A stretch of 64,000 nucleotides of DNA. It comes from Dama dama (Eukaryota > Chordata > Mammalia > Artiodactyla > Cervidae). Both the position numbers and the translations under genes were made by a program. The stretch is taken from positions 186,001 through 250,000 of the forward strand of contig NW_026870967.1 in assembly GCF_033118175.1 (NCBI RefSeq), given 5' to 3'. Shown here in pieces: positions 46,601 through 57,962 of this stretch. The notes beneath the pieces were generated by a model, which worked only from the letters and a program-made list of their open reading frames with translations, did not search any database and was not told the DNA's origin. Position 1 is the first letter of the stretch, and every line of letters begins with the position of its first letter.

Positions 46601-47367
46601 CCTCTTCCTCTCCCTGCTGCCCTGAGGCTGCTAGGCCAAAGAGGTCTTTTGCATCCAGCCCCTTGCTGGTACCTTCCCGCTGACGAGGCCCTCTGAGCTC
46701 CAGCACCTTGCAGTGTGGAGACAGCCCCTGCCAGCAACCACATCTCCAAGGAGGCCTTAACCGAGGCCTACGCCCAGGGGAAAGTCACCAGCGGGGATGA
46801 GACTGGGGAGGCACCCGGGCCTGTCTGGACCCAGTCCCCGCAGCCTGCCCCTTGGTGGGGCAGTACCCCCGTAGGCCAGGAAGGTCTGAGCAAGGCTGGC
46901 CAGGGGCAGGGGCCCTGCTGGGTCCTGCCTCTGTCTTGTGGGGCCTCTGAGCACAACCGGCCGTCTCCCGCTGGAAGACCTCCCCGGCTGCCTGCAAAGG
47001 CCGGTTTGCAAGCACTCCCGCCCGCTGTTCCCGCCAGGCACGCACAATGCTCCCAAGCCCGGGAGAAAACCGCTTTGGGGTGGTGCTCTCTCCGGGCCCT
47101 TGCCCCTGAGCCTGGGGGCCAGGCAGGGGTTCCACACTCCCAGGCCAAGTCAGAACCACATGCACACGTCTGTTGCTGCCCCCTGCACCGGCAGAGAGCT
47201 CGGGGGAGCCAGAGTCTGCCAGGCAGCTGCTGGGATGTCTGCCTGTGTGGGAAGGGGCAGAGCCAATCTAGGGGCAAGTTGGGCCTCTTGCTCTCCCTGC
47301 TGCCCTGAGGCTGCTGGGCCAAAGAGGTCTTGGGCATCCAGCCCTTTGCTGGTCCCTTCCCTCTGAC

Positions 47368-48049
47368 GAGGCCCTCTGAGTTCCAGCACCTCGCAGTGTG
47401 GAGACAGCCCCTGCCAGCAACCTCCTCTCCAAGGAGGCCTCAACCGAGGCCTAGGCCCAGGGGAAAGGCACCAGCGGGGATGAGCCTGGGGATGCGCCCG
47501 GGCATGTCTGGACCCAGTCCCGGCAGTCTGCCACTTGGTGGCGCAGTATCCCCAGAGGCCAGGAAGGTCTGGGCAAGGCTGCCAGGGGCAGGGACACTGC
47601 TGAGTCGTGCCCCTGGCCTGTGGGGCCTCTGAGCAAAACCGGCACTCTCCCGCTGGAAGACCTCCCCGTCTGCCTCCAAAGGCCGGTTTGCAAGCACTCC
47701 CGCCCACTGTTCCCAGCAGGCGCGCACAATGCTCCCAAGCCCGGGAGAAAAGCACTTCGGGGTGGTGCTCTCACCGGGCCCTTGCCCCTGAGCCTGGGGG
47801 CAATGCAGGGGGAACACACTCCCAGGCCAAGGCAGAACCACATGCACACGTCTGTTCCTGCCCCCTGCACCGGCAGAGAGCTCATGGGAGCCAGAGTCTG
47901 TCAGGCAGCTGCTGGGCTGGCCGCCTGTGTGGGAAGGGTCAGAGCCGACCTAGGGGCAAGTTGGGCCTCTTGCTCTCCCTGCTGCCCTGAGGTTGCTGGG
48001 CCAAAGAGGTCTTGGGCATCCAGCCCCTTGCTGGTCCCTTCCCTCTGAC
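47368..48049 (+). repeat. Hybrid G/I monomer (HOR copy 3)
   Basis: Same hybrid structure as 40921-41602, with the switch at the equivalent 47696-47702. The junction was therefore copied with the HOR and arose once. It retains GAGTTCCAGCACC where copy 2 has GAGTTCCTGCACC. Confidence 0.87.
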
Positions 48050-48335
48050 GAGGCCCTCTGAGCTCCAGCACCTTGCAGTGTGGAGACAGCCCTGCCAGCA
48101 ACCTCCTCTCCAAGGAGGCCTCAACCGAGGCCTAGGCCCAGGGGAAAGGCACCAGCGGGGATGAGACTGGGGAGGGGCCCGGGCATGTCTGGACCCAGTC
48201 CCCGCAGCCTGCCCCTTGGTGGGGCTGTAACCCCGGAGGCAGGAAGGTCTGGGCAAGGCTGGCCAGGGGCAGGGGCCCTGCTGGGTCCTGCCCCTGGCCT
48301 GTGGGGCCTCTGAGCACAACCGGCCCTCTCCCACT

Positions 48336-50134
48336 GGAAGACCTCCCCGGCTGCATCCAATGGCCGGTTTGCAAGCCCTCATGCTCGCTGTTCCCACCAG
48401 CCGCGCACAATGCTCCCTAGCCCGGGAGAAAAGCATTTTTGGGTGGTGCTCACTCCGGGCCCTTGGAAGACCTCCCTGGCTGCCTCCAAGGCCGGTTTGC
48501 AAGCACTTCTGCCTGCTGTTCCCGCCACACGCGCACAATGCTCCCAAGCCCGGGAGAAAAGCTTTTCGGGGTGGTGTTCTCTCTGGGCCCAAGAAAGACC
48601 TCCCGGGCTGCCCCCAAAGGCCGGTTTGCAAGCACTCCCACTCGCTGTTCCCTCCATCCGTGCAAATGCTCCAAGCCCAGGAGAAAAGCGCTTCGGGGTG
48701 GTGCTCTCTCCCGGCCCTTGGAAGACCTCCCCGGCTGCCTCCAAAGGCCGGTTTGCAAGCACTCAATCCCGCTGTTCCGGCCGGCCACGCACAATGCTCC
48801 CAAGCCCGGGAGAAAAGCGCTTTGGGGTGGTGCTCTCTCCCGGCCCTTGGAAGACCTCCCCGGCTCCCTCCAAAGGCTGGTTTTCAAGAACTCCCTCCCG
48901 CTGACCCGCCAGCCGCACACAATGCTCCCAAGCCCGGGAGAAAAGCATTTTGGGGTGGTGCTCTCTCCGGGCCCTTGGAAGACCTCCCCGGCTGCCTACA
49001 AAGGCCGGTTTGCAAGCACTCATGTCCGCTGTTCCCGACAGCCGTGCACAATGCTCCCAATTCCGGGAGAAAAGTGCTTCGGGATGGTGCTCTCTCCGGG
49101 CACTTGGAAGACCTCCCAGGCTGCCTCCAATGGCCGGTTTGCAAGCACTCCCGCCCGCTGTTCCCGCCAGCCTCGCACAATGCTCCCAAGACCGGGAGAA
49201 AAGTGCTTCGGGGTGGTGCTCTCTCCGGGCCCTTGGAAGACCTCCCAGGCTGTCCCCAAAGGCCGGTTTGCAAGCACTCCCACTCGCTGTTCCCGCCAGC
49301 CACGCACAATCCTCCAAAACCCCGGAGAAAAGCGCTTCGGGGTGGTGTACTCTCCGTGCCCATGGAAGACCTCCCGGGGTGCCCCCAAAGGCCGGTTTGG
49401 AAGCACTCCCACTCGCTGTCCCCGCCATCCGCGCAAATGTTCCAAGCCCGGGAGAAAAGCGCTTCTGGGTGGTGCTCTCTCCTGGCCCTTGGAAGACCTC
49501 CCCGGCTGCCTCCAAAGGCCGGTTTGCAAGCACTCCCGCCCGCTGTTCCCACCAGCCACGCACAATGCTCCCAAGCCCGGGAGAAAAGCATTTTGGGGTG
49601 GTGCTCACACCGGGCCCTGGAAGACCTCCCCGGCTGCCTCCAAAGGACGGTTTTCAAGCACTCCTGCCTGCTGTTCCCGGCACCCGCGCACAATGCTCCC
49701 AAGCCCGGGAGAAAAGCGCTTCGGGGTGGTGCTCTCTACAGGCCCTTGGAAGACCTCCCCGGCTGCCTCCAAAGGCCGGTTTGCAAGGACTCCTTCCTGC
49801 TGTTCCCGCCAGCCAAGCACAATGCTCCCAAGCCCGGGAGAAAAGCATTTTGGGGTGGTGCTCACTCCGGTCCCTTGGAAGACCTCCCCGGCTGCGTCCA
49901 AAGGCCAGTTTGCAAGCACTCCTGCCTGCTGTTCCCGCCAGCCGCGCACAATGCTCCCAAGCCCGGGAGAAAAGCGCTTCAGGGTGGTGCTCTCTCCGGG
50001 CACTTTCAAGACCTCCCCGGCTGCCTCCAAAGGCAGGTTTGTAAGTACTCATTCCCGCTGCTTCCGCCAGCCACGCACAATGCTCCCAAGCCCGGGAGAA
50101 AACCGCTTCGGGGTGGTGCTCTCTCCGGGCCCTT
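48336..50134 (+). repeat. Expanded subrepeat block, 14 copies (HOR copy 4)
   Basis: Fourth copy of the 14-SR block, almost indistinguishable from the one at 41889. A visible private change is GCCGGCCACGC near 48780 where the other copies read GCCAGCCACGC. Confidence 0.95.
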
Positions 50135-53131
50135 GCCCCTGAGCCTGGGGGCCAGGCAGGGGTTCCACACTCCCAGGCCAAGTCAGAACCACATGCACAC
50201 GTCTGTTGCTGCCCCCTGCACCGGCAGAGAGCTCGGGGGAGCCAGAGTCTGCCAGGCAGTTGCTGGGCTGTCTGCCTGTGTGGGAAGGGGCAGAGCCGAC
50301 CTAGGGGCAAGTTGGGCCTCTTGCTCTCCCTGCTGCCCTGAGGCTGCTGGGCCAAAGAGGTCTTGGGCATCCAGCCCTTTGCTGGTCCCTTCCCTCTGAC
50401 GAGGCCCTCTGAGTTCCAGCACCTCGCAGAGTGGAGACAGCCCCTGCCAGCAACCTCCTCTCCAAGGAGGCCTCAACCGAGGCCTAGGCCCAGGGGAAAG
50501 GCCCCTGCGGGGATGATCCTGGGGAGGCGCCCGTTCATGTCTGGACCCAGTCCCAGCAGTCTGCCCCTTGGTGGCGCAGTACCCCCAGAGGCCAGGAAGG
50601 TCTGGGCAAGGCTGCCAGGGGCAGGGACACTGCTGGGTCCTGCCCCTGGCCTGTGGGGCCTCTGAGCAAAACCGGCACTCTCCCGCTGGAAGACCTCCCC
50701 GTCTGCCTCCAAAGGCCGGTTTGCAAGCACTCCCACCCGCTTTTCCCGCCAGGCACGCACAATGCTCCCAAGCCCGGTAGAAAACCGCTTTGGGGTGGTG
50801 CTCTCTCCGGGCCCTTTCCCCTGAGCCTGGGGGCCAGGCAGGGGGTCCACACTCCCAGGCCAAGGCAGAACGACATGCACACGTCTGTTCCTGCCCCCTA
50901 CACCGGCAGAGAGCTCAGGGGAGCCAGAGACTGCCAGGCTGCTGCTGGGCTGGCTGCCTGTGTGGGAAGGGGCAGAGCCGACCTAGGGGCAAGTTGGGCC
51001 TCTTGCTCTCCCTGCTGCCCTGAGGCTGCTGGGCCAAAGAGGTCTTGGGCATCCAGCCCCTTGCTGGTCCCTTCCCTCTGACGAGGCCCTCTGAGTTCCA
51101 GCACATTGCAGTGTGGAGACAGCCCCTGCCAGCAACCTCCTCTCCAAGGAGGCCTCAACCGAGGCCTAGGCCCAGGGGAAAGGCACCAGCGGGGATGAGC
51201 CCGGGGAGGCGCCCGGGTATGTCTGGACCCAGTCCCCGCAGCCTGCCCCTTGGTGGGGCAGTACCCCCGGAGGCCAGGAAGGTCTGGGCAAGGCTGACCA
51301 GGGGCACGGGCCCTGCTGCGTCCTGCCCCTGGCCTGTGGGGCCTCTGAGCACAACCGGCCCTCTCCCACTGGAAGACCTCCCCAGGCTGCCTCCAAAGGC
51401 CGGTTTGCAAACACTCCCGCCCGCTGTTCACGACAGGCATGCACAATGCTCCCAAGCCCGGGAGAAAAGCGCTTCAGGGTGGTGCTCCCACCGGGCCCTT
51501 GCCCCTGAGCCTGGGGGCAATGCAGGGGTTCCACACTCCCAGTCCAAGGCAGAACCACATGCACACGTCTGTTCCTGCCCCCTGCACCGGCAGAGAGCTC
51601 AGGGGAGCCAGAGTCTGTCAGGCAGCTGCTGGGCTGGCCGCCTGTGTGGGAAGGGGCAGAGCCGACCTAGGGGCAAGTTGGGCCTCTTGCTCTCCCTGCT
51701 GCCCTGAGGCTGCTGGGCCAATGAGGTCTTGGGCATCCAGCCCCTTGCTGGTTCCTTCCCTCTGACGAGGCCCTCTGAGCTCCAGCACCTTGCAGTGTGG
51801 AGACAGCCCCTGCCAGCAACCTCCTCTGCAATGAATCCTCAACCCATGCCTAGGCCCAGGGGAAAGGCACCAGCGGGGATGAGCCTGGGGAGGCGCCCGG
51901 CCATGTCTGGACCCAGTCCCCGCAGCCTGCCCCTTGGTGGGGCTGTACCCCCGGAGGCAGGAAGGTCTGGGCAAGGCTGGCCAAGGGCAGGGGCCCTGCT
52001 GGGTCCTGCCCCTGGCCTGTGGGGCCTCTGAGCACAACCGGCCCTCTCCCACTGGAAGACCTCCCCGGCTGCCTCCAAAGGCCGGTTTGCAAGCACTCCC
52101 GCCCACTGTTCCCACCAGGCGCGCACAATGCTCCCAAGCCCGGGAGAAAAGCGCTTCGGGGTGATGCTCTCTCCGGGCCCTTGCCCCTGAGTCTGGGGGC
52201 CGGGCAGGGGATCCATACTCCCAGGCTAAGGCAGAACCACATGCACACGTCTGTTCCTGCCCCCTCCATCGGCAGAGAGCTGGGGGGAGCCAGAGTCTGT
52301 CAGGCAGCTTCTGGGCTGGCCGCCTGTGTGGGAAGGGGCAGAACCGACCTAGGGGCAAGTTGGGCCTCTTGCTCTCCCTGCTGCCCTGAGGCTGCTGGGC
52401 CAAAGAGGTCTTGGGCATCCAGCCCCTTGATGGTCCCTTCCCTCTGACGAGGCCCTCTGAGCTCCACCACCTTGCAGTGTGGAGACAGCCCCTGCCAGCA
52501 ACCTCCTCTCCAAGGAGGCCTCAACCGAGGCCTAGGCCCAGGGGAAAGGCACCAGCGGGGATGAGCCAGTGGAGGCACCCGGGCATGTCTGGACCCAGTC
52601 CCCGCAGCCTGACCCTTGGTGGGGCAGTAACCCCGGAGGCCAGGAAGGTCTGGGCAAGGCTGGCCAGGGGCAGGGGCCCTGCTGGGTCCTGCCCCTGGCC
52701 TGTGGGGCCTCTGAGCACAACCGGCCCTCTCCCACTGGAAGACCTCCCCGGCTGCCTCCAAAGGCCGGTTTGCCAACACTCGTGCCCGCTGTTCCCGCCA
52801 GGCACGCACAATGCTCCCAAGCCCGGGAGAAAAGCGCTTCGGGGTGTTGCTCTCTCCGGGCCCTTGCCCCTGAGCCTGGGGGCCAGGCAGTGGGTCCACA
52901 CTCCAAGACCAATGCAGAACCACATGCACACGTCTGTTTCTGCCCCCTGCACCGGCAGAGAGCTCGGGGGAGCCAGAGTCTGTCAGGCAGCTGCTGGGCT
53001 GGCCGCCTGTGTGGGAAGGGGCAGAGCCGACCTAGGGGCAAGTTGGGCCTCTTCCTCTCCCTGCTGGCCTGAGGCTGCTGGGCCAAAGAGGTCTTGGGCA
53101 TCCAGCCCCTTGCTTGTCCCTTCCCTCTGAC

Positions 53132-53813
53132 GAGGCCCTCTGAGTTCCAGCACCTCGCAGTGTGGAGACAGCCCCTGCCAGCAACCTCCTCTCCAAGGAG
53201 GCCTCAACCGAGGCCTAGGCCCAGGGGAAAGGCACCAGCGGGGATGAGCCTGGGGATGCGCCCGGGCATGTCTGGACCCAGTCCCGGCAGTCTGCCCCTT
53301 GGTGGCGCAGTACCCCCAGAGGCCAGGAAGGTCTGGGCAAGGCTGCCAGGGGCAGGGACACTGCTGAGTCCTGCCCCTGGCCTGTGGGGCCTCTGAGCAA
53401 AACCGGCACTCTCCCGCTGGAAGACCTCCCCGTCTGCCTCCAAAGGCCGGTTTGCAAGCACTCCCACCCGCTTTTCCCGCCAGGCACGCACAATGCTCCC
53501 AAGCCCGGGAGAAAAGCGCTTCGGGGTGGTGCTCTCTCCGGGCCCTTGCCCCTGTGCCTGTGGGGAAGGCATGGGGAACACACTCCCAGACCAAGGCAGA
53601 ACGACATGCACACGTCTGTTCCTATCCCCTGCACCGGCAGAGAGCTCAGGGGAGCCAGAGGCTGTCAGGCAGCTGCTGGGCTGGCCGCCTGTGTGGGAAG
53701 GGGCAGAGCCGACCTAGGGGCAAGTTGGGCCTCTTGATCTCCCTGCTGCCCTGAGGCTGCTGGGCCAAAGAGGTCTTGGGCATCCAGCCCCTTACTGGTC
53801 CCTTCCCTCTGTC
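53132..53813 (+). repeat. Hybrid G/H monomer at the HOR edge
   Basis: The 5' part is G type (GGGGATGCGCC, GGTGGCGCAG, GAGCAAAACC, CGCTTTTCCCGCC). The 3' part is H type (CCTGTGCCTGTGGGG, GGCATGGGGAAC, TTCCTATCCCC, CTTGATCTCCC), as in unit 33789. The switch lies between the C at 53496 and the G at 53548, in the 3' half of the subrepeat. Confidence 0.85.
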
Positions 53814-56800
53814 GAGGCCCTCTGAGCTCCAGCACCTTGCAGTGTGGAGACAGCCCCTGCCAGCAATCTCCTCTCCAAGGAGGTCTCAACCGAGGCCTAG
53901 GCCCAGGGGAAAGGCACCAGAAGGGATGAGCCAGGGGAGGCGCCCGGGCATCTCTGGACCCAGACCGCGCAGCCTGCCCCTTGGTGGGGCAGTAACCCCG
54001 GAGGCCAGGAAGGTCTGGGCAAGGCTGGCCAGGGGCAGGGGCCCTGCTGTGTCCTGCCCCTGGCCTGTGGGGCCTCTGAGCACAACCGGCCCTCTCCCAC
54101 TGGAAGACGTCCCCGGCTGCCTCCAAAGGCCGGTTTGCAAGCACTCCCGCCCACTGTTCCCGCCAGGCGCGCACAATGCTCCCAAGCCCGGGAGTAAAGT
54201 GCTTCGGGGTGGTGCTCTCTCCGGGCCCTTGCCCCTGAGCCTGGGGGCCAGGCAGGGGTCCACACTCCCAGGCCAAGGCAGAACCACATGCACACGTCTG
54301 TTCCTGTCCCGGGCACCGGCAGAGAGCTTGGGGGAGCCAGAGTCTGTCAGGCAGCTGCTGGGTTGGCCGCCTGTGTGGGAAGGGGCAGAGCCGCCCTAGG
54401 GGCAAGTTGGGCCTCTTGCTCTCCCTGCTGCCCTGAGGCTGCTGGGCCAAAGACGTCTTGGGCATCCAGCCCCTTACTGGTCCCTTCCCTCTGACGAGGC
54501 CCTCTGAGCTCCAGCACCTTGCAGTGTGGAGACAGCCCCTGCCAGCAACCTCCTCTCCAAGGAGGCCTCAACCGAGGCCTAGGCCTAGGGGAAAGTCACC
54601 AGCGGGGATGAGCCTGGGAAGGCGCCCGGCCATGTCTGGACCCAGGCCCCCCAACCTGCCCCTTGGTGGGGCAGTACCCCCGGAGGCCAGGAAGGTCTGG
54701 GCAAGTCTGCCAGGGGCAGGGACACTGCTGGGTCCTGCCCCTGGCCTGTGGGGCGTCTGAGCACAACCGGCACTCTCCCGCTGGAAGACCTCCCCGTCTG
54801 CCTCCAAAGGCCGGTGTGCAAGCACTCCCACCCGCTGTTCCCGCCAGGCACGCACAATGCTCCCAAGCCCGGGAGAAAAGCTTTTCGGGCTGGTGCTCTC
54901 TCCGGGCCCTTGCCCCTGAGCCTGGGGGCCAGGCAGGGGGAACACACTCCCAGGCCAAGGCAGAACGACATGCACACGTCTGTTCCTGCCCCCTACACCG
55001 GCAGAGAGCTCGGGGGAGCCAGAGACTGCCAGGCTGCTGCTGGGCTGGCTGCCTGTGTGGGATGGGGCAGAGCCGACCTAGGGGCAAGTTGGGCCTCTTG
55101 CTCTCCCTGCTGCCCTGAGGCTGCTGGGTCAAAGAGGTCTTGGGCATCCAGCCCTTTGCTGGTCCCTTCCCTCTGACGAGGCCCTCTGAGCTCCAGCACC
55201 TTGCAGTGTGGAGACAGCCCCTGCCAGCAACCTCCTCTCCAAAGAGGCCTAAACCGAGGCCTACGCCCAGGGGAAATGCACCAGCGGGAATGATCCTGGG
55301 GAGACGCACGGACATGTCTGGACCCAGTCCCCGCAGCCTGCCCCTTGGTGGGGCAGTACCCCCGGAGGCCAGGAAGGTCTGGGCAAGGCTGGCCAGGGGC
55401 AGGGGCCCTGCTGGGTCCTGACCCTGGCCTGTGGGGCCTCTGAGCACAACCGGCCCTCTCCCACTGGAAGACCTCCCCGGCTGCCTCCAAAGTCCTGTTT
55501 GCACACACTCCCGCCCGCAGTTCACGCCAGGCTCGCACAATGCTCCCAGCCCGGGAGAAAAGCGCTTTGGAGTGATGCTCTCTGAGGGCCCTTGCCCCTG
55601 AGCCTGGGGGCAAGGCAGGGGGAACACAATCCCAGGCCAAGGCAGAACCACATGCACACGTCTGTTCCTGTCCCCTGCACCGGCAGAGAGCTTCGGGGAG
55701 CCAGAGTCTGTCAGGCAGCTGCTGGGTTGGCCGCCTGTGTGGGAAGGGGCAGAGCCGCCCTAGGGGAAAGATGGGCCTCTTGCTCTCCCTGCTGCCCTGA
55801 GGCTGCTGGGCCAAAGAGGTCTTGGGCATCCAGCCCCTTGCTGGTCCCTTCCCTCTGACGAGGCCCTCTGAGTTCCAGCACATTGCAGTGTGGAGACAGC
55901 CCCTGCCAGCAACCTCCTCTCCAAGCAGGCCTCAACCGAGGCCTAGGCCCAGGGGAAAGGCACCAGCGGGGATGAGCCGGGGGAGGCGCCCGGGCATGTC
56001 TGGACCCAGTCCCCGCAGCCTGCCCCTTGGTGGGGCAGTACCCCCGGAGGCCAGGAAGGTCTGGGCAAGGCTGGCCAGGGGCACGGGCCCTGCTGCGTCC
56101 TGCCCCTGGCCTGTGGGGCCTGTGAGCACAACCGGCCCTCTCCCACTGGAAGACCTCCCCAGGCTGCCTCCAAAGGCCGGTTTGCAAACACTCCCGCCCG
56201 CTGTTCACGACAGGCATGCACAGTGCTCCCAAGCCCGGGAGAAAAGCGCTTAGGGGTGGTGCTCCCACCGGGCCCTTGCCCCTGAGCCTGGGGGCAATGC
56301 AGGGGTTCCACACTCCCAGGCCAAGGCAGAAGCACATGCACACGTCTGTTCCTGCCCCCTGCACCGGCAGAGAGCTCAGGGGAGCCAGAGTCTGTCAGGC
56401 AGCTGCTGGGCTGGCCGCCTGTGTGGGAAGGGGCAGAGCCGACCTAGGGGCAATTTGGGCCTCTTGCTCTCCCTGCTGCCCTGAGGCTGCTGGGCCAAAG
56501 AGGTCTTGGGCATCCAGCCTCTTGCTGGTTCCTTCCCTCTGACGAGGCCCTCTGAGCTCCAGCACCTTGCAGTGTGGAGACAGCCCCTGCCAGCAACCTC
56601 CTCTGCAACGAATCCTCAACCCATGCCTAGGCCCAGGGGAAAGGCACCAGCGGGGATGAGCCTGGGGAGGCGCCCGGCCATGTCTGGACCCAGTCCCCGC
56701 AACCTGCCCCTTGGTGGGGCTGTACCCCCGGAGGCAGGAAGGTCTGGGCAAGGCTGGCCAAGGGCAGGGGCCCTGCTGGGTCTTGCCCCTGGCCTGTGGG

Positions 56801-57225
56801 GCCTCTGAGCACAACCGGCCCTCTCCCACTGGAAGACCTCCCCGGCTGCCTCCAAAGGCCGGTTTGCAAGCACTCCCGCCCACTGTTCCCACCAGGCGCG
56901 CACAATGCTCCCAAGCCCGGGAGAAAAGCGCTTCGGGGTGTTGCTCTCTCCAGGCCCTTGCCCCTGAGCCTGGGGGCCAGGCAGTGGGTCCACACTCCAA
57001 GACCAATGCAGAACCACATGCACACGTCTGTTTCTGCCCCCTGCACCGGCAGAGAGCTCGGGGGAGCCAGAGTCTGTCAGGCAGCTGCTGGGCTGGCCGC
57101 CTGTGTGGGAAGGGGCAGAGCCGACCTAGGGGCAAGTTGGGCCTCTTGCTCTCCCTGCTGCCCTGAGGCTGCTGGGCCAAAGAGGTCTTGGGCATCCAGC
57201 CCTTTGCTGGTCCCTTCCCTCTGAC
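53814..57225 (+). repeat. Five monomers beyond the HOR, including a D/E hybrid
   Basis: Unit 53814 matches 25975. Unit 54496 is an ordinary unit with GGCCTAGGCCTAGGGG. Unit 55178 belongs to the GATGATCC / GCGCACGGACATG class of 7510 and 17741. Unit 55860 matches C of the HOR. Unit 56544 begins as D (AATCCTCAACCCATGCC) and ends as E (GGTGTTGCTC, CAGTGGGTCC, CTCCAAGACC, CTGTTTCTGCC). Its switch lies at 56901-56941, inside the subrepeat. Confidence 0.85.
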
Positions 57226-57962
57226 GAGGCCCTCTGAGCTCCAGCACCTTGCAGTGTGGAGACAGCCCCTGCCAGCAACCTCCTCTCCAAAGAGGCCTAA
57301 ACCGAGGCCTACGCCCAGGGGAAAGGCACCAGCAGGGATGATCCTGGGGAGGCGCACGGACATGTCTGGACCCAGTCCCCGCAGCCTGCCCCTTGGTGGG
57401 GCAGTACCCCCGGAGGCCAGGAAGGTCTGGGCAAGGCTGGCCAGGGGCAGGCGCCCTGCTGGGTCCTGACCCTGGCCTGTGGGGCCTCTGAGCACAACCG
57501 GCCCTCTCCCACTGGAAGACCTCCCCGGCTGCCTCCAAAGTCCTGTTTGCAAACACTCCAGCCCGCTGTTCACGTCAGGCTCGCACAATGCAAAGGCCGG
57601 TTTGCAACACTCCCGCCCGCTGTTCCCGCCAGGCACGCACAATGCTCCCAAGACCGGGAGAAAAGCACTTCGGGGTGTTGCTCTCACCGGGCCCTTGCCC
57701 CTGAGCCTGTGGGCCAGGCAGTGGGTCCACACTCCCAGACCAAGGCAGAACGACATGCACACGTCTGTTCCTGCCCCCTGCACCGGCAGAGAGCTCAGGG
57801 GAGCCAGAGTCTGTCAGGCAGCTGCTGGGCTGGCCGCCTGTGTGGGAAGGGGCAGAGCCGACCTAGGGGCAAGTTGGGCCTCTTGCTCTCCCTGCTGCCC
57901 TGAGGCTGCTGGGCCAAAGAGGTCTTGGGCATCCAGCCCCTTGCTGGTCCCTTCCCTCTGAC
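57226..57962 (+). repeat. Enlarged 737-bp monomer with out-of-register 55-bp duplication
   Basis: A 7510-type 5' part reaches TCGCACAATG at 57590 and is then joined to CAAAGGCCGG at 57591, restarting the middle of the subrepeat. The continuation is of the 1373 or 6146 type (TTTGCAACACTCC, AAGCACTTCGG, GTGTTGCTC). Part of the subrepeat is thus present twice and the unit is 55 bp too long. Homology at the joint is at most one base, unlike the other hybrids. Confidence 0.87.

Larger units (their letters stand above)
41603..48049 (+). repeat. Higher-order repeat copy 3, seven-unit form (6,447 bp)
   Basis: Units are A 41603, B 43954, C 44636, D 45320, E 46002, F 46685 and G/I hybrid 47368, in the same order and with the same lengths as copy 2. 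Variants shared with copy 4 but not copy 2 include GGCTGCGTCC near 43448, CCGCTTCGGGG near 43667 and AAAGGCCCCTGCGG in unit B. Copies 3 and 4 therefore look like the most recent pair across A and B. Confidence 0.93.
48050..53813 (+). repeat. Higher-order repeat copy 4, truncated and rearranged (5,764 bp)
   Basis: Units are A 48050, B 50401, C 51083, D 51767, an E unit at 52449 whose 3' end switches, and a G/H hybrid at 53132. No separate F unit is present: E markers (TTCCTCTCC) are followed within the same unit by an F-like 3' end (CTGCTGGGCC, then GAGTTCC of G). The HOR then stops and a 25975-type unit follows. A and B are nearly identical to copy 3, while C-E carry differences such as ACAATGCTCCC near 51444 in place of ACAGTGCTCCC. 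Confidence 0.87.

Noticed and set aside
35156..53813. HOR copies as assembly duplication artefacts
   Set aside because: Copies carry distinct private substitutions and different edges, which argues against simple duplication of one contig. It is not fully excluded, because read support is unavailable.
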